A stretch of DNA of 64,000 nt from Sphaerisporangium krabiense (GCF_014200435.1 NZ_JACHBR010000001.1:558001-622000); one strand, 5' to 3'. Numbered from the stretch's first letter, positions 23,399 to 33,132 are shown. Made by a program: numbers and translations. The notes: a model not told the origin generated them from the letters alone.

Positions 23399-26300
23399 TC
23401 ACACGTCGTCGATGGTCAGGGCGCCTTCGTTGGGACGGCGGGTGAGGTCGATGCCGAGCTCCTCCGCGGCGCGGAAGACGTCCTCGTCGGTGTCGCGCAT
23501 CTCGATGGACATGCCGTCGCTGGAGAGCACCTCGACGTTGAGGCACAGCGACTGCATCTCCTTGATGAGCACCTTGAAGGACTCAGGGATACCCGGCTCG
23601 GGGATGTTCTCGCCCTTGACGATCGCCTCGTAGACCTTCACCCGGCCGACGACGTCGTCGGACTTGATGGTCAGCAGCTCCTGCAGGGCGTAGGCGGCGC
23701 CGTAGGCCTCCAGCGCCCACACCTCCATCTCACCGAAACGCTGGCCGCCGAACTGGGCCTTACCGCCCAGCGGCTGCTGAGTGATCATGGAGTACGGACC
23801 GGTCGACCGCGCGTGCAGCTTGTCGTCCACCAGGTGGTTGAGCTTGAGGATGTACATGTACCCGACCGCGATGGGGTGGTCGAACGGCTCGCCGGTACGG
23901 CCGTCGAACAGCCGCGCCTTGCCGTTGACGCCGACCATGCGCTCGCCGTCCCGGTTGGGGATGGTGTGGTCGAACAGGCCGATGATCTCCTGCTCCTCCG
24001 CGCCGTCGAAGACGGGGGTGGCCACGTTGGTACGCGGCTCCACCTGACCGAACCCCTTGTCGCGCAACCGCTCGGCCCAGGCCTCCTGGATCCCCGAGAT
24101 GTCCCAGCCCCGCGCGGCGATCCACCCCAGATGGGTCTCCAGCACCTGACCCACGTTCATCCGGCCCGGCACACCCAGCGGGTTGAGGATGATGTCCACC
24201 GGCGTGCCGTCCTCCAGGAACGGCATGTCCTCCACCGGCAGGATCTTGGAGATCACACCCTTGTTGCCGTGCCGGCCCGCCAGCTTGTCCCCATCGGTGA
24301 TCTTCCGCTTCTGCGCCACGTACACCCGCACAAGCTCGTTCACCCCCGGCGGCAACTCGTCGCCGTCCTCACGGGAGAACACCCGCACCCCGATGACCTT
24401 GCCCATCTCACCGTGCGGCACCTTCAGCGAGGTGTCACGCACCTCACGCGCCTTCTCCCCGAAGATCGCCCGCAGCAGCCGCTCCTCCGGCGTCAGCTCG
24501 GTCTCCCCCTTCGGAGTCACCTTGCCCACCAGGATGTCTCCCGGCGTCACCTCGGCGCCGATGCGGATGATCCCGCGCTCGTCGAGGTCGGCCAGGACCT
24601 CCTCCGAGACGTTGGGGATGTCGCGGGTGATCTCCTCGGGACCCAGCTTGGTGTCCCGGGCGTCGACCTCGTGCTCCTCGATGTGGATCGAGGACAGCAC
24701 ATCGTCCTGCACCAGACGCTGCGACAGGATGATCGCGTCCTCGTAGTTGTGCCCCTCCCACGGCATGAACGCCACCAGGAGGTTCTTACCGAGCGCCATC
24801 TCACCGTTGTCCGTGGAGGGACCGTCGGCGATGACCTGCCCGCGCTCGACCCTCGCCCCCTCGTCCACGATGGGCTTCTGGTTGAAGGACGTGCCCTGGT
24901 TGGAGTGCTTGAACTTGGCCAGGCGGTAGGTGATCCGGGTGGCGTCGTCGTTGTGCACGGTGACGTAGTCGGCGGAGACCTCCTCCACCACGCCCGCCTT
25001 CTCGGCGGTGATGACGTCACCCGAGTCGGTGGCGGCGCGGTACTCCATGCCCGTGCCGACCAGCGGCGACTCCGCCCGCAGCAACGGCACCGACTGGCGC
25101 TGCATGTTCGCGCCCATCAGCGCGCGGTTGGCGTCGTCGTGCTCCAGGAACGGGATCATCGCGGTGGCGACCGACACCATCTGGCGTGGCGACACGTCGA
25201 TGTAGTCGACCTCGCCGGCGCGGACCAGTTCGGTCTCGCCGCCCTTGATGCGCACCAGGACGCGCGGCTCGGCGAACGTCCCGTCCGGGGCGAGCAGGGA
25301 GTTGGCCTGCGCGATGACGTGCCTGTCCTCCTCGTCGGCGGTCAGGTAGTCGACCTCGTCGGTCACGCGCCCCTCGACGACCTTGCGGTACGGCGTCTCG
25401 ACGAACCCGAACGAGTTCACCCGGGCGTAACAGGCGAGGTAGCCGATGAGGCCGATGTTCGGGCCTTCCGGCGTCTCGATCGGGCACATGCGGCCGTAGT
25501 GGGACGGGTGCACGTCCCGGACCTCCACGCCGGCCCGTTCCCGGGACAGACCGCCGGGACCGAGGGCGGACAGACGCCGCCGGTTCGTCAGCCCGGCCAG
25601 CGGGTTGACCTGGTCCATGAACTGCGACATCTGGGAGGTGCCGAAGAACTCCTTCATCGACGCCACCACGGGGCGGATGTTGATCAGGCTCTGCGGCGTG
25701 ATCGCCTCGACGTCCTGGGTGGTCATGCGCTCGCGCACCACCCGCTCCATGCGGGCCAGACCCAGGCGCACCTGGTTCTGGATCAGCTCGCCGACGGTTC
25801 GCACGCGGCGGTTGCCGAGGTGGTCGATGTCGTCGGTCTCGACGATCAGCGTTCCCCCGCCGCCCGGCATCTCGGCCTCGCCCGCGTGGAGGCGGACGAT
25901 GTACTCGATCGCGGTGACGATGTCGTCGTCGGTGAGGGTGGCCTGCGTGATCTCGGCGTCCACGCCGAGCTTCTTGTTGATCTTGTACCGGCCGACCTTC
26001 GCCAGGTCGTAACGCTTGGGGTTGAAGTACAGGTTCTCCAGCAGCGTCTGCGCCGACTCCTTGGTCGGCGGCTCGCCCGGACGCAGCTTGCGGTAGATGT
26101 CCAGCAACGCGTCGTCCTGACCGGAGGTGTGATCCTTCTCCAGCGTCGCCCGCATCGACTCGTACTGACCGAACCGCTCGAGAATCTGATCGCTGGTCCA
26201 GCCCAGCGCCTTCAGCAGCACCGTCACGGCCTGCTTGCGCTTACGGTCCACGCGGACGCCGACGCTGTCGCGCTTGTCGATCTCGAATTCCAGCCACGCG

Positions 26301-26875
26301 CCCCTGGAGGGGATGACCCGGCAGCCGAAGAGGTCCTTGCCCGACACCTTGTCCACGGTGCGCTCAAAGTAGACGCCGGGCGAGCGGACGAGCTGGGAGA
26401 CGACGACGCGCTCGGTGCCGTTGATGATGAAGGTGCCCTTGGGCGTCATGAGCGGGAAGTCGCCCATGAACACCGTCTGGCTCTTGATCTCACCGGTGGT
26501 GTTATTGATGAACTCCGCCGTGACGAACATCGGGGCGGAGAAGGTCATGTCCTTGTCTTTGCACTCATCGACCGAGTACTTGGGCGGCTCGAACCGGTGA
26601 TCACGGAACGACAAGGACATCGTCCCGGAGAAGTCCTCGATCGGACTGATCTCCTCAAAGATCTCTTCGAGACCGGACTGGGCCGGAACGTCCTTGCGCC
26701 CGGCCTGGCGAGCCGCCTCCACCCGCGACCGCCATCTTTCGTTGCCCAGCAGCCAGTCGAACGACTCGGTCTGCAGGGCGAGAAGATCGGGAACTTCCAA
26801 CGGCTCCTGAATGCGCGCGAAAGAAACGCGGCGGGGACCGGCGGGTACGGCGAAGGCGTTGCGCGAGGCTGCCAA
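23399..26875 (-). CDS. rpoB: Second RNA polymerase beta subunit, rifampicin-resistant type (rpoB(R)-like)
   Basis: 1158 residues from TTG 26875, fixed by GGAAGGA (26882-26888) and by the usual start LAASRN. The protein is full length and looks intact, from [24 protein letters not shown] to the active-site [19 protein letters not shown] and the C-terminal [20 protein letters not shown]. The rifampicin region differs from the consensus: Met416, Val423, Asn431, Arg432 and Val450 stand where E. coli numbering has L511, N518, H526, K527 and F545, and Tyr479 replaces S574. The H526N-type change is the hallmark of the rpoB(R) paralog of Nonomuraea. There is no rplJL upstream and no rpoC downstream, unlike the housekeeping locus. 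It has its own promoter. Confidence 0.95.
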   Translation of the reverse strand: MAASRNAFAVPAGPRRVSFARIQEPLEVPDLLALQTESFDWLLGNERWRSRVEAARQAGRKDVPAQSGLEEIFEEISPIEDFSGTMSLSFRDHRFEPPKYSVDECKDKDMTFSAPMFVTAEFINNTTGEIKSQTVFMGDFPLMTPKGTFIINGTERVVVSQLVRSPGVYFERTVDKVSGKDLFGCRVIPSRGAWLEFEIDKRDSVGVRVDRKRKQAVTVLLKALGWTSDQILERFGQYESMRATLEKDHTSGQDDALLDIYRKLRPGEPPTKESAQTLLENLYFNPKRYDLAKVGRYKINKKLGVDAEITQATLTDDDIVTAIEYIVRLHAGEAEMPGGGGTLIVETDDIDHLGNRRVRTVGELIQNQVRLGLARMERVVRERMTTQDVEAITPQSLINIRPVVASMKEFFGTSQMSQFMDQVNPLAGLTNRRRLSALGPGGLSRERAGVEVRDVHPSHYGRMCPIETPEGPNIGLIGYLACYARVNSFGFVETPYRKVVEGRVTDEVDYLTADEEDRHVIAQANSLLAPDGTFAEPRVLVRIKGGETELVRAGEVDYIDVSPRQMVSVATAMIPFLEHDDANRALMGANMQRQSVPLLRAESPLVGTGMEYRAATDSGDVITAEKAGVVEEVSADYVTVHNDDATRITYRLAKFKHSNQGTSFNQKPIVDEGARVERGQVIADGPSTDNGEMALGKNLLVAFMPWEGHNYEDAIILSQRLVQDDVLSSIHIEEHEVDARDTKLGPEEITRDIPNVSEEVLADLDERGIIRIGAEVTPGDILVGKVTPKGETELTPEERLLRAIFGEKAREVRDTSLKVPHGEMGKVIGVRVFSREDGDELPPGVNELVRVYVAQKRKITDGDKLAGRHGNKGVISKILPVEDMPFLEDGTPVDIILNPLGVPGRMNVGQVLETHLGWIAARGWDISGIQEAWAERLRDKGFGQVEPRTNVATPVFDGAEEQEIIGLFDHTIPNRDGERMVGVNGKARLFDGRTGEPFDHPIAVGYMYILKLNHLVDDKLHARSTGPYSMITQQPLGGKAQFGGQRFGEMEVWALEAYGAAYALQELLTIKSDDVVGRVKVYEAIVKGENIPEPGIPESFKVLIKEMQSLCLNVEVLSSDGMSIEMRDTDEDVFRAAEELGIDLTRRPNEGALTIDDV

Positions 26876-26973
26876 CAGATGTCCTTCCGAGGGCGCGGAC
26901 CGGCTGCGCGTGCCGAAAACCTCGCGACGTGGGCAAGCATCGCGGGTCGTCAAAAAGGGCAGCGCGAGGAGTC

Positions 26974-27003
26974 AATATAGCCCGGAAGGCAAAAAGCCGT
27001 CAA
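26974..27003 (-). promoter_or_regulatory. Promoter of the second rpoB
   Basis: Minus-strand -35 TTGACG (26998-27003), an 18-base spacer and -10 TATATT (26974-26979). The expected transcription start near 26967 leaves a leader of about 90 bases before TTG 26875. This is among the most consensus-like vegetative promoters in the window. Confidence 0.7.
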
Positions 27004-27266
27004 CACGTTACCATGAGAGTCAATCTCCTGGTCGCCATCAGGATGACAGACGACCAACGAACCGTCAAGCGCACCGGCCCCCGCGATCGTCCGCGCATCC
27101 GCCCGTCCAGACCGGCGAGAAGGCCGTCCCCGAGTGTAGACGGCCTGCCCGCGGCCCGGCGCCTAGTGAACTCCTAGTCGGTCCCAAACCATCCACAACC
27201 GCGCCGCGAGAGCCTGCGGAGTGAACGGCGCCGACGACGGCGCCCGCAACGAGCAGGAGATCAAGC
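27004..27266. other. Intergenic region between rpoB(R) and the first FAD oxidase gene
   Basis: The divergent gap 26876-27266 is 391 bases. Its left part holds the rpoB leader and promoter. The rest shows no convincing small gene. The plus-strand promoter of the oxidase gene is not obvious; only its ribosome binding site AGGAGA (about 27255-27260) is clear. Confidence 0.5.
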
Positions 27267-28619
27267 GTGACATCCATCGGCACCGACCTTCGCCGCGCCG
27301 TACGCGGCCGGATCCTCGTGCCCGGCGACGACGCCTTCGAGACCGCCCGGCTGCCCTGGAACCGCGCGGTCGACCAGCGGGTCGCGGCGGTCGTGGAGAT
27401 CGAGGACGCCGCCGACGCCGCGGCCGTCGTCCGGTACGCCGGGCAGGCGGGGCTCGGCGTCGCCGCGCAGGCGACCGGGCACGGCGCGACCTCGCGCCTG
27501 AACGGGACGATCCTGGTGCGCACCGGCCGGCTGCGCGGGATCGAGGTGGATCCGGAACGGCGGACCGCCCGCGTGGAGGCGGGCGCGCAGTGGGGCGACC
27601 TGCTGGCCGTGACCGCCAAGCACGGGCTGACCGGCCTTGCGGGCAGCTCTCCGGTCGTCGGCGTCACCGGCTACACCCTCGGCGGCGGGATGAGCTGGTT
27701 CGGCCGCCGCCACGGCCTGGCCGCCGACGCCGTGCGCGCCGTCGAGGTCGTCGACGCGGGCGGCGTCCCGGCGCGGGTGACGGCGGAGTCCGACCCGGAC
27801 CTGTTCTGGGCGCTGCGCGGCGGAGGCGGCGACTTCGCGCTGGTGACGGCGATGGAGCTCGACCTGCAGCCGGCGCCCGCGCTGTACGGCGGGCGGGTGC
27901 TGTGGCCGGCCGGCCGCGCCCCCGAGGTCCTGGCCGCGTTCCGCGAGGTGACCGCCTCGGCTCCGGAGGAGCTGACGGTGTGGTTCACCATGCTCGCCTT
28001 TCCCCCGCTCCCCCAGGTCCCCGAGCCGCTCCGCGGCCTCACCGCCGTCGCGATCGACACGACGTTCCTCGGCGGGGAAGAGGAGGCGCGGGCCCTGCTC
28101 CAGCCCTTCGCGCGCATCCCGGGGGCGCTTCTGGACACCCGCGCGGCCATGGCCGTGGACACGCTCGGCGACATCTGCGCCGAGCCGACCGAGCCGATGC
28201 CCGGCACGCAGCGGGGCGAGCTGCTGACCGGCCTCGGCGAGGACGTGGCCGGCGCCCTGCTCGACGCGGTGGGCGCGGTCGCGCCGCTGGCCTCGGTGCA
28301 GGTCCGCCACCTGGGCGGCGCGATGAGCCGCCCGGCGCCCGGCTCCGGCGCGAGCGGCCACGTCGCGGAACCGTACCTGCTGGGCATGGTCGGGCCCGCC
28401 CCCACCCCGGAGTTCGCCGAGGCGGTCAAGCTGCGGCAGGCGGAGATCGCCCGCGCGCTGACGCCGCACACCACCGGCCGCAAGCCGTTCAACTACCTGG
28501 GCAAGGAGGAGACGGCCGCCTCCGCGTTCTCCCGCGACGTGCTGGAGCGGCTGCGCGGCGTCAAGCGCGACCGGGACCCGGCGGGGGTCTTCCGCGCGAG
28601 CCAGCCCGTGCTCCCCTAG
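27267..28619 (+). CDS. FAD-linked oxidase, BBE/6-hydroxynicotine oxidase type (copy 1)
   Basis: 450 residues from GTG 27267. The PCMH-type FAD domain comes first: DQRVAAVVEIEDAADAAAVVRYA, then QATGHGATS with His72, the usual site of covalent FAD attachment, and GVTGYTLGGGMSWFGRRHGLAAD. The second FAD-linking Cys of bicovalent enzymes is absent (GSSPVVG), so a single covalent bond is expected. The C-terminus has a weak FRASQP where the BBE motif FRxNxNI normally stands. Such enzymes oxidise alcohols, amines or C-H bonds, often closing rings in natural products. It is divergent from rpoB(R), converges on the SARP gene, and has a clear paralog at 31717-33132, so it probably belongs to the adjacent cluster. 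Confidence 0.88.
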   Translation: MTSIGTDLRRAVRGRILVPGDDAFETARLPWNRAVDQRVAAVVEIEDAADAAAVVRYAGQAGLGVAAQATGHGATSRLNGTILVRTGRLRGIEVDPERRTARVEAGAQWGDLLAVTAKHGLTGLAGSSPVVGVTGYTLGGGMSWFGRRHGLAADAVRAVEVVDAGGVPARVTAESDPDLFWALRGGGGDFALVTAMELDLQPAPALYGGRVLWPAGRAPEVLAAFREVTASAPEELTVWFTMLAFPPLPQVPEPLRGLTAVAIDTTFLGGEEEARALLQPFARIPGALLDTRAAMAVDTLGDICAEPTEPMPGTQRGELLTGLGEDVAGALLDAVGAVAPLASVQVRHLGGAMSRPAPGSGASGHVAEPYLLGMVGPAPTPEFAEAVKLRQAEIARALTPHTTGRKPFNYLGKEETAASAFSRDVLERLRGVKRDRDPAGVFRASQPVLP

Positions 28620-28704
28620 CGCACCGGGCCGTCTCCGCCCGTGGCGGCGGGCTCCTGCGGTGAGCCGGTCGATCCCCGAGGGCGGCCGGGCTCGCCGAGA
28701 GGCG

Positions 28705-29511
28705 TCACATCCTCACGCCGGCCTTCAGCGGGGACCGGGACTCCTCCAGCAGCCGCGCGGCGCCCTCCCCGTTGAGAATGAGCCGTTGCACCTCGCGGAG
28801 GCTTTCCGCAGGTTCGATGCCGAGGTGCTGGGAGAAGCGCCGCCGGAGTTGCCGGTACACCTCCAGGGCGTCCGCCGAACGCCCCGATCCCTGCAACGCG
28901 ATCATGAGCTGGGCGGCGCCGCTCTCCCGGTACGGGTTCTCCGCGACGAAGCTCGTCAGCTCTCCGGTGATCCGGCGGTGACGTCCCAGTTGTAACTCCA
29001 CGTCGAAGTATTCCTCGGCCACCAGAAGGCGTTCCTCTTCCTCCTTGCGCGCGATGGACGTCAGCGGCCGGCTTTCCAGTCCTTCGCAGAGCGGACCGCG
29101 CCACAGGTCCAGCGCCGTTCTCATGAGGGCCGCCGCCGATTCGAGCGGACCCGTCTCAAGAGCCTTTCGCGCCCGCGCCATCGTGTGGCGGAAGGTGTGG
29201 AGATCGAGCGTGCCCTCGGCCACGTGGATCAGGTAACCGGAGGAATGGGTCTCGATGTGTCCCGGCAGCCGGTGCGCGCGCAGCAGGCGGCGGAGGCCGG
29301 AGGTGCAGATCCGTAGCTGGCTGCCGACCGAGGCGGGGGGCTCGTCGCCCCAGATGGCGTCGACGAGCCGCTCGCAGCTCACGACATGGTCGGCGCGCAC
29401 CAGCAGCATCGCGAGCAGCACCTGCATGCGCATGCTTCTGACTTTTATACGGTTACCGGAATTCCATAATTCAAGGGGGCCGAGAACTCTGAACTGATGC
29501 TGGACATTCAC
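28705..29511 (-). CDS. SARP-family pathway-specific activator
   Basis: 268 residues from GTG 29511, GGGGAG nine bases upstream (TTG 29520 would sit on the ribosome site). An OmpR-like winged helix fills the N-terminus (FRVLGPLELWNSG, RMQVLLAMLLVRADHVVSCERLVDAIWGDEPP, LRICTSGLRRLL, GYLIHV). A bacterial transcriptional activation domain follows (DLHTFRHTMARARKAL, LDLWRGPLCEG, ELTSFVAENPYRES, ALEVYRQLRRRFSQHLGIEPAESLREV). Proteins of this size switch on antibiotic clusters by binding heptamer repeats near -35 boxes. It is the likely activator of the cluster to its right. Confidence 0.93.
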   Translation of the reverse strand: MNVQHQFRVLGPLELWNSGNRIKVRSMRMQVLLAMLLVRADHVVSCERLVDAIWGDEPPASVGSQLRICTSGLRRLLRAHRLPGHIETHSSGYLIHVAEGTLDLHTFRHTMARARKALETGPLESAAALMRTALDLWRGPLCEGLESRPLTSIARKEEEERLLVAEEYFDVELQLGRHRRITGELTSFVAENPYRESGAAQLMIALQGSGRSADALEVYRQLRRRFSQHLGIEPAESLREVQRLILNGEGAARLLEESRSPLKAGVRM

Positions 29512-29692
29512 CTGCGACAACTCCCCGGACGGCCGTGCGACAGATTCTGTTCCACATGTTCCGGTGGGATGGCATCGGTCCCGTAATTCGTCCTTCGCAC
29601 ACGGGTGAACGTCACACCCATAAGAAAACGGTGAGGAAACCCCGTAAGAAATTTTAATGACCGATGACGCCGGACACCCGATTCGAGAAATT

Positions 29693-29721
29693 AACGTAAC
29701 CTATCCGAATGTGCATGTCAA
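29693..29721 (-). promoter_or_regulatory. Promoter upstream of the SARP gene
   Basis: Minus-strand -35 TTGACA (29716-29721, perfect), 17-base spacer, -10 TACGTT (29693-29698). It would give an untranslated leader of about 175 bases running through an unusually AT-rich stretch (about 29590-29720). The gap 29512-29797 holds no other feature. Confidence 0.65.
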
Positions 29722-29797
29722 CGCGCATTGATTTAGGGCCGGTCTGGTTCCGCGACCGATTATGCCGACCGCCGATATCGGCCGCGGCCAATGGGGC

Positions 29798-30994
29798 TCA
29801 CCCGGCCCGGGAGGCTTCGGCGGCGGGCTCGGTCACCGTCCTCGCGGCGGCCGGCCGCCTGGTGATCCGCAGGGACACGGCGAGCACGGCGAGTGCGGCC
29901 AGGCCGACCGCCAGCGCGGCGTAGCCCACTCCGTGCGCGCCCCCCAGCGTGAATCCCACGGCCCCCGCCACGCCTCCGGTGCTGATGCCGACATAGATCG
30001 TGCTCTGGTGGAGTCCGAGAACGAGCGGGGCGGACCCCGGCGCGGCGGCGGCGACCCGGATCTGCTGGGGAACGTTCACCATCCAGTGGAACACGCCCCA
30101 GACGACGGCGAGCGCCAGCGCGGCGAGGAAGGTCCCCGACAGCAGCGGGGCCGCCGTGGCGGCGACGACCAGCAGGGGCGCCGCGTACGTGATGGTCCTC
30201 GCGGGTCCGAGACGGTCGGTGAGGCGGCCGGTCAGAAGGTTTCCCGTCACCGCGCCGACGCCGAAGCTCAGCAGCACGAAGGACGTCTTCGCGGCGTCCC
30301 CGCCGGTCGCCTCCCGGGTGATCTGGTCGACGTAGGTGTAGACGGTCCAGCTCGTGCTCAGGCACAGCCAGGTCGCCATCAGGGTGATCAGCACCGCGGG
30401 CCGGGAGAGCGGCGCGAGCCGGGCCCGCAGCGAGGTCGCGGCCTGTCCCGCCAGCGGCGGAAGCGTGGTCGCGATGCCCGCCGCCGCGACCGCGGTGAGC
30501 GCGACGACGACCCAGAGGGTCGGCCGCCAGCCCACGTTCGCGCCGAGCCACGCCCCGAGGGGCAGGCCGAGCACGATCGCCGTGGTCAGGCCCCCGACCA
30601 CGGTCGCGGTGGCGCGTCCGCTCCGTTCGGGGGGAGCCATCGCGCGGGCCACGGCGAGGGCGTTGGCCGTGTACATCGACGCCCCCGCCCCGGCGACGAC
30701 GCGGCCGAGCATCCCCACCCAGTAGCCGGGCGCGACCGCGGTCAGCACGTTCCCGGCGGCGAACACGGTGAGGGCGGCCAGCAGCAGGGGGCGCGGCGAC
30801 CGGTGACCGGTCAGGGCGGCCAGCAGCGGGCCGCACACGGCGTAGGCGAGGGCGAACCCGGTGATCAGCCACCCGGCGGTGGTACGGCTCACCGTGAAGT
30901 CCCTCGCCATCGGGTCGAGGATCGGAGCGATGACGAAGGTGTCGACACCCATGGCGAAGTTGCCGAGTGCCAGGATGAGCAGGCGAAGACGCAT
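29798..30994 (-). CDS. MFS transporter, DHA1 drug exporter type
   Basis: 398 residues from ATG 30994, about 12 membrane helices. The N-terminal LALGNFAMGVDTFVIAPILDPMARDF is the AraJ/CmlR-like start of the 12-helix DHA1 group; GRVVAGAGASMYTANALAVARAM and GLPLGAWLGANVGWRPTLW hold the motif B and C-like residues. It sits between the oxidase/reductase pair and the SARP gene on one strand and is the best candidate exporter for the cluster product. Confidence 0.9.
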   Translation of the reverse strand: MRLRLLILALGNFAMGVDTFVIAPILDPMARDFTVSRTTAGWLITGFALAYAVCGPLLAALTGHRSPRPLLLAALTVFAAGNVLTAVAPGYWVGMLGRVVAGAGASMYTANALAVARAMAPPERSGRATATVVGGLTTAIVLGLPLGAWLGANVGWRPTLWVVVALTAVAAAGIATTLPPLAGQAATSLRARLAPLSRPAVLITLMATWLCLSTSWTVYTYVDQITREATGGDAAKTSFVLLSFGVGAVTGNLLTGRLTDRLGPARTITYAAPLLVVAATAAPLLSGTFLAALALAVVWGVFHWMVNVPQQIRVAAAAPGSAPLVLGLHQSTIYVGISTGGVAGAVGFTLGGAHGVGYAALAVGLAALAVLAVSLRITRRPAAARTVTEPAAEASRAG

Positions 30995-31093
30995 GATCGT
31001 CCTTTGTTCTGTCGCGGGTGGGCGGTCTGCCGGCCGGCGCGCGGCGCGCGCCGGCCGGTGGTGGGCCGGCGCGGTTCCCCGGCCGGCCCCGGG

Positions 31094-31720
31094 TCACCAG
31101 GTGGGCAGGAACTTCATGGCGGCCTGCGGGCGCAGGCCCAGCCGGGTGATGAGCTCGACGCAGAGCACCGCCATCTGCTCCAGGGCCCTGGCGTTGCGCA
31201 ACCCCCCGGAGTCCAGCGCGCGCAGTCCGGTCCGGTCCACGATCTCGATGACCGTGGCCTTGGCGGCGTCGTCGTCCGCGGCGACGAACACGTCCGGCTG
31301 GGCGTCGTCGATGCTCCCCGCCAGCAGGGCCGCGGCGCAGAGGGTGTTGAACGCCTTGACCACCGAGGTCCGCGGAGCCGCCCGCGCGAGCCGTTCGGCG
31401 ACGCTGAACGCGCCGTGCCGGTCCGGCCCGGCGGCGAAGCCGTCGAACGGGTTGGTGGTGTCCACCAGCACCAGGCCGGTCAGCCCGGAGCTGTGCGCGG
31501 TGACGAGGTCGAGGGCTTCGCGGTATCCGAGGGCGAGGGTGACGACGTCCGCGCGCAGCGCGGCCCGGACGTCGGTCACCATTTCGGCCCCCGTCTCCGC
31601 CGCGACCCGGATCGCGCGGTCGGCCCGCAGGTCCGTCAGGATGACCCGCTCTCCGGCGAGGACGTACCGGTGGGCGATCGCGCGGCCCATGGCCCCGGCT
31701 CCGATGACGCTGACCGTCAT
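31094..31720 (-). CDS. NADPH-dependent F420 reductase-like Rossmann protein
   Basis: 208 residues from ATG 31720, overlapping the stop of the preceding oxidase gene by ATGA, so the two are translationally coupled. The N-terminus VSVIGAGAMGRAIAHRY is an NADP-binding Rossmann loop; LVLVDTTNPFDGF and SVVKAFNTL follow the F420-dependent NADP reductase (NpdG/Fno) pattern. True members move hydride between NADPH and F420; here it may instead act on a pathway intermediate or feed the coupled FAD enzyme. Function in the cluster is unproven. Confidence 0.82.
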   Translation of the reverse strand: MTVSVIGAGAMGRAIAHRYVLAGERVILTDLRADRAIRVAAETGAEMVTDVRAALRADVVTLALGYREALDLVTAHSSGLTGLVLVDTTNPFDGFAAGPDRHGAFSVAERLARAAPRTSVVKAFNTLCAAALLAGSIDDAQPDVFVAADDDAAKATVIEIVDRTGLRALDSGGLRNARALEQMAVLCVELITRLGLRPQAAMKFLPTW

Positions 31721-33132
31721 CGCGCCACCGCGCAGCGGACCGCCGGAGGGATGTTGTGGTTGAGGCGGAACACGTTGTCCGGGTCGTACGCGGCCTTGAG
31801 CCCGGCCAGCCGCTCGTAGGTCCCCGGCGCGTAGGCCGCGCGCACGTCGTCGGGGGTCGCCGAGGCGTCCAGGAAGTTGAGGTACCGGCCTCCGGTGGAC
31901 CAGCGCCGCATCCGCTTCAGCAGCAGGTCGTCCGCGTGCCCGCGTCCGTCGCGTGGCCCGCCGGGCGCGACGGTGAACAGGCAGTACCGCGCCTCGCGGT
32001 TCCCCACGGCGTTGCCTCCCGCCGGCGCCCGCCCGAGCGCGCCGCCCAGATGCCGCAGTTCCACGAGCCCGAGGCTGCGGTCGGCTCCGGGGCCGGCGAC
32101 CCCGAGCAGGACGCCGGCCGCGTCCTGGTCCAGGTCGCGCGTCATCATGGTGCGTTCGTGGTAGGAGTACGGCCGCACCGGGTCCGCGTGAATGGACGCG
32201 ACGTCGGTGTAGGGCATCTCCGCGACGGTGTCCAGGACGCGCGGGGCGATGCCGCGTAACGGGGCGACCAGCGCCGCGCCGAGGTCCGCGGGGCCGGCGA
32301 AGGCGATCCGGACCTGCGTGAGGAAGCGACCGCGCAGCTCCGTCCTGATGCCGGGGTCGTCGGGCAGGCGCACGAGCGCGATCGAGGAGTTCATCTCCTC
32401 GGGAACCCCCGCCGTCCATTCCAGCCACCGCCCCAGCACCTCGGGCGCGGACGCGCCGGCGAAGGTCAGCGTCCCTCCGTACAGGCGGCTGACCGGCACC
32501 AGCCCGACCTCGATCGAGGTGACGACGCCGAAGTTCCCCTTCCCGCCGCGCAGGCCCCAGAAAAGGTCCGGCTCGCGCTCGGCGTCGACCTGGCGCGGGA
32601 CGCCGTCGGCGGTCACGATGTCGACGGCGCGCACGTGGTCGGCGGCGTAGCCGAACGTGCGGGCCAGCACCCCGAGCCCGCCGCCCAGCGTGTAGGAGAC
32701 GGCGCCGACGAGCGGGGACGAGCCGTTGAGCGGGGCCAGTCCGAACGCGGCGGCCTCGTGGATGACCTTCTCCCAGCGCACCCCGGCCTCGATGCGCGCG
32801 GTGCGCCGGTGCGGGTCGACGCGCAGGCCCGTCATCCGGCGGGTGGAGACCAGCACGGCGTCGTCGAGCGGCGCGGCGGCCCCGTGCCCGGTCGCCTGGA
32901 CCGCCACCGGCAGCCCGTGCGCGGTGGCGAAGCGCACGGCGGCCACCACGTCCCTGGTGCCGGTCACGCCGACGATCAGCCGCGGGCGGTGGTCGAGCAG
33001 GGTGTTGAACCCCTGCCGCTCGACGTCGTAGCCGTCCCGTCCGGGGAGGAACACCGGCCCGCGGACCTCCGCGGCGAGCGACGCCGGGTCGAGCGAACGA
33101 GCGGAAGCCACGCTCCGGACAGCGGTTCCCAT
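31717..33132 (-). CDS. FAD-linked oxidase, BBE type (copy 2)
   Basis: 471 residues from ATG 33132 (GAGAGG eight bases upstream); ATG 33138 adds two residues. Same build as copy 1: RLIVGVTGTRDVVAAVRFA, VQATGHGAAAP with the FAD-linking His83, no partner Cys (NGSSPLVGAVSYTLGGGLG), GLRGGKGNFGVVTSIEV, and here a proper BBE C-terminus VFRLNHNIPP. It is coupled to the F420-reductase-like gene and divergent from the LuxR regulator. The two oxidases share motifs closely enough to be paralogs, but they sit in separate transcription units, suggesting successive steps. Confidence 0.9.
   Translation of the reverse strand: MGTAVRSVASARSLDPASLAAEVRGPVFLPGRDGYDVERQGFNTLLDHRPRLIVGVTGTRDVVAAVRFATAHGLPVAVQATGHGAAAPLDDAVLVSTRRMTGLRVDPHRRTARIEAGVRWEKVIHEAAAFGLAPLNGSSPLVGAVSYTLGGGLGVLARTFGYAADHVRAVDIVTADGVPRQVDAEREPDLFWGLRGGKGNFGVVTSIEVGLVPVSRLYGGTLTFAGASAPEVLGRWLEWTAGVPEEMNSSIALVRLPDDPGIRTELRGRFLTQVRIAFAGPADLGAALVAPLRGIAPRVLDTVAEMPYTDVASIHADPVRPYSYHERTMMTRDLDQDAAGVLLGVAGPGADRSLGLVELRHLGGALGRAPAGGNAVGNREARYCLFTVAPGGPRDGRGHADDLLLKRMRRWSTGGRYLNFLDASATPDDVRAAYAPGTYERLAGLKAAYDPDNVFRLNHNIPPAVRCAVAR

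Noticed and set aside
23399-26875. Main rpoB of the genome
   Set aside because: No rplJ/rplL or rpoC neighbours, own promoter and terminator, and several substitutions in the rif region.
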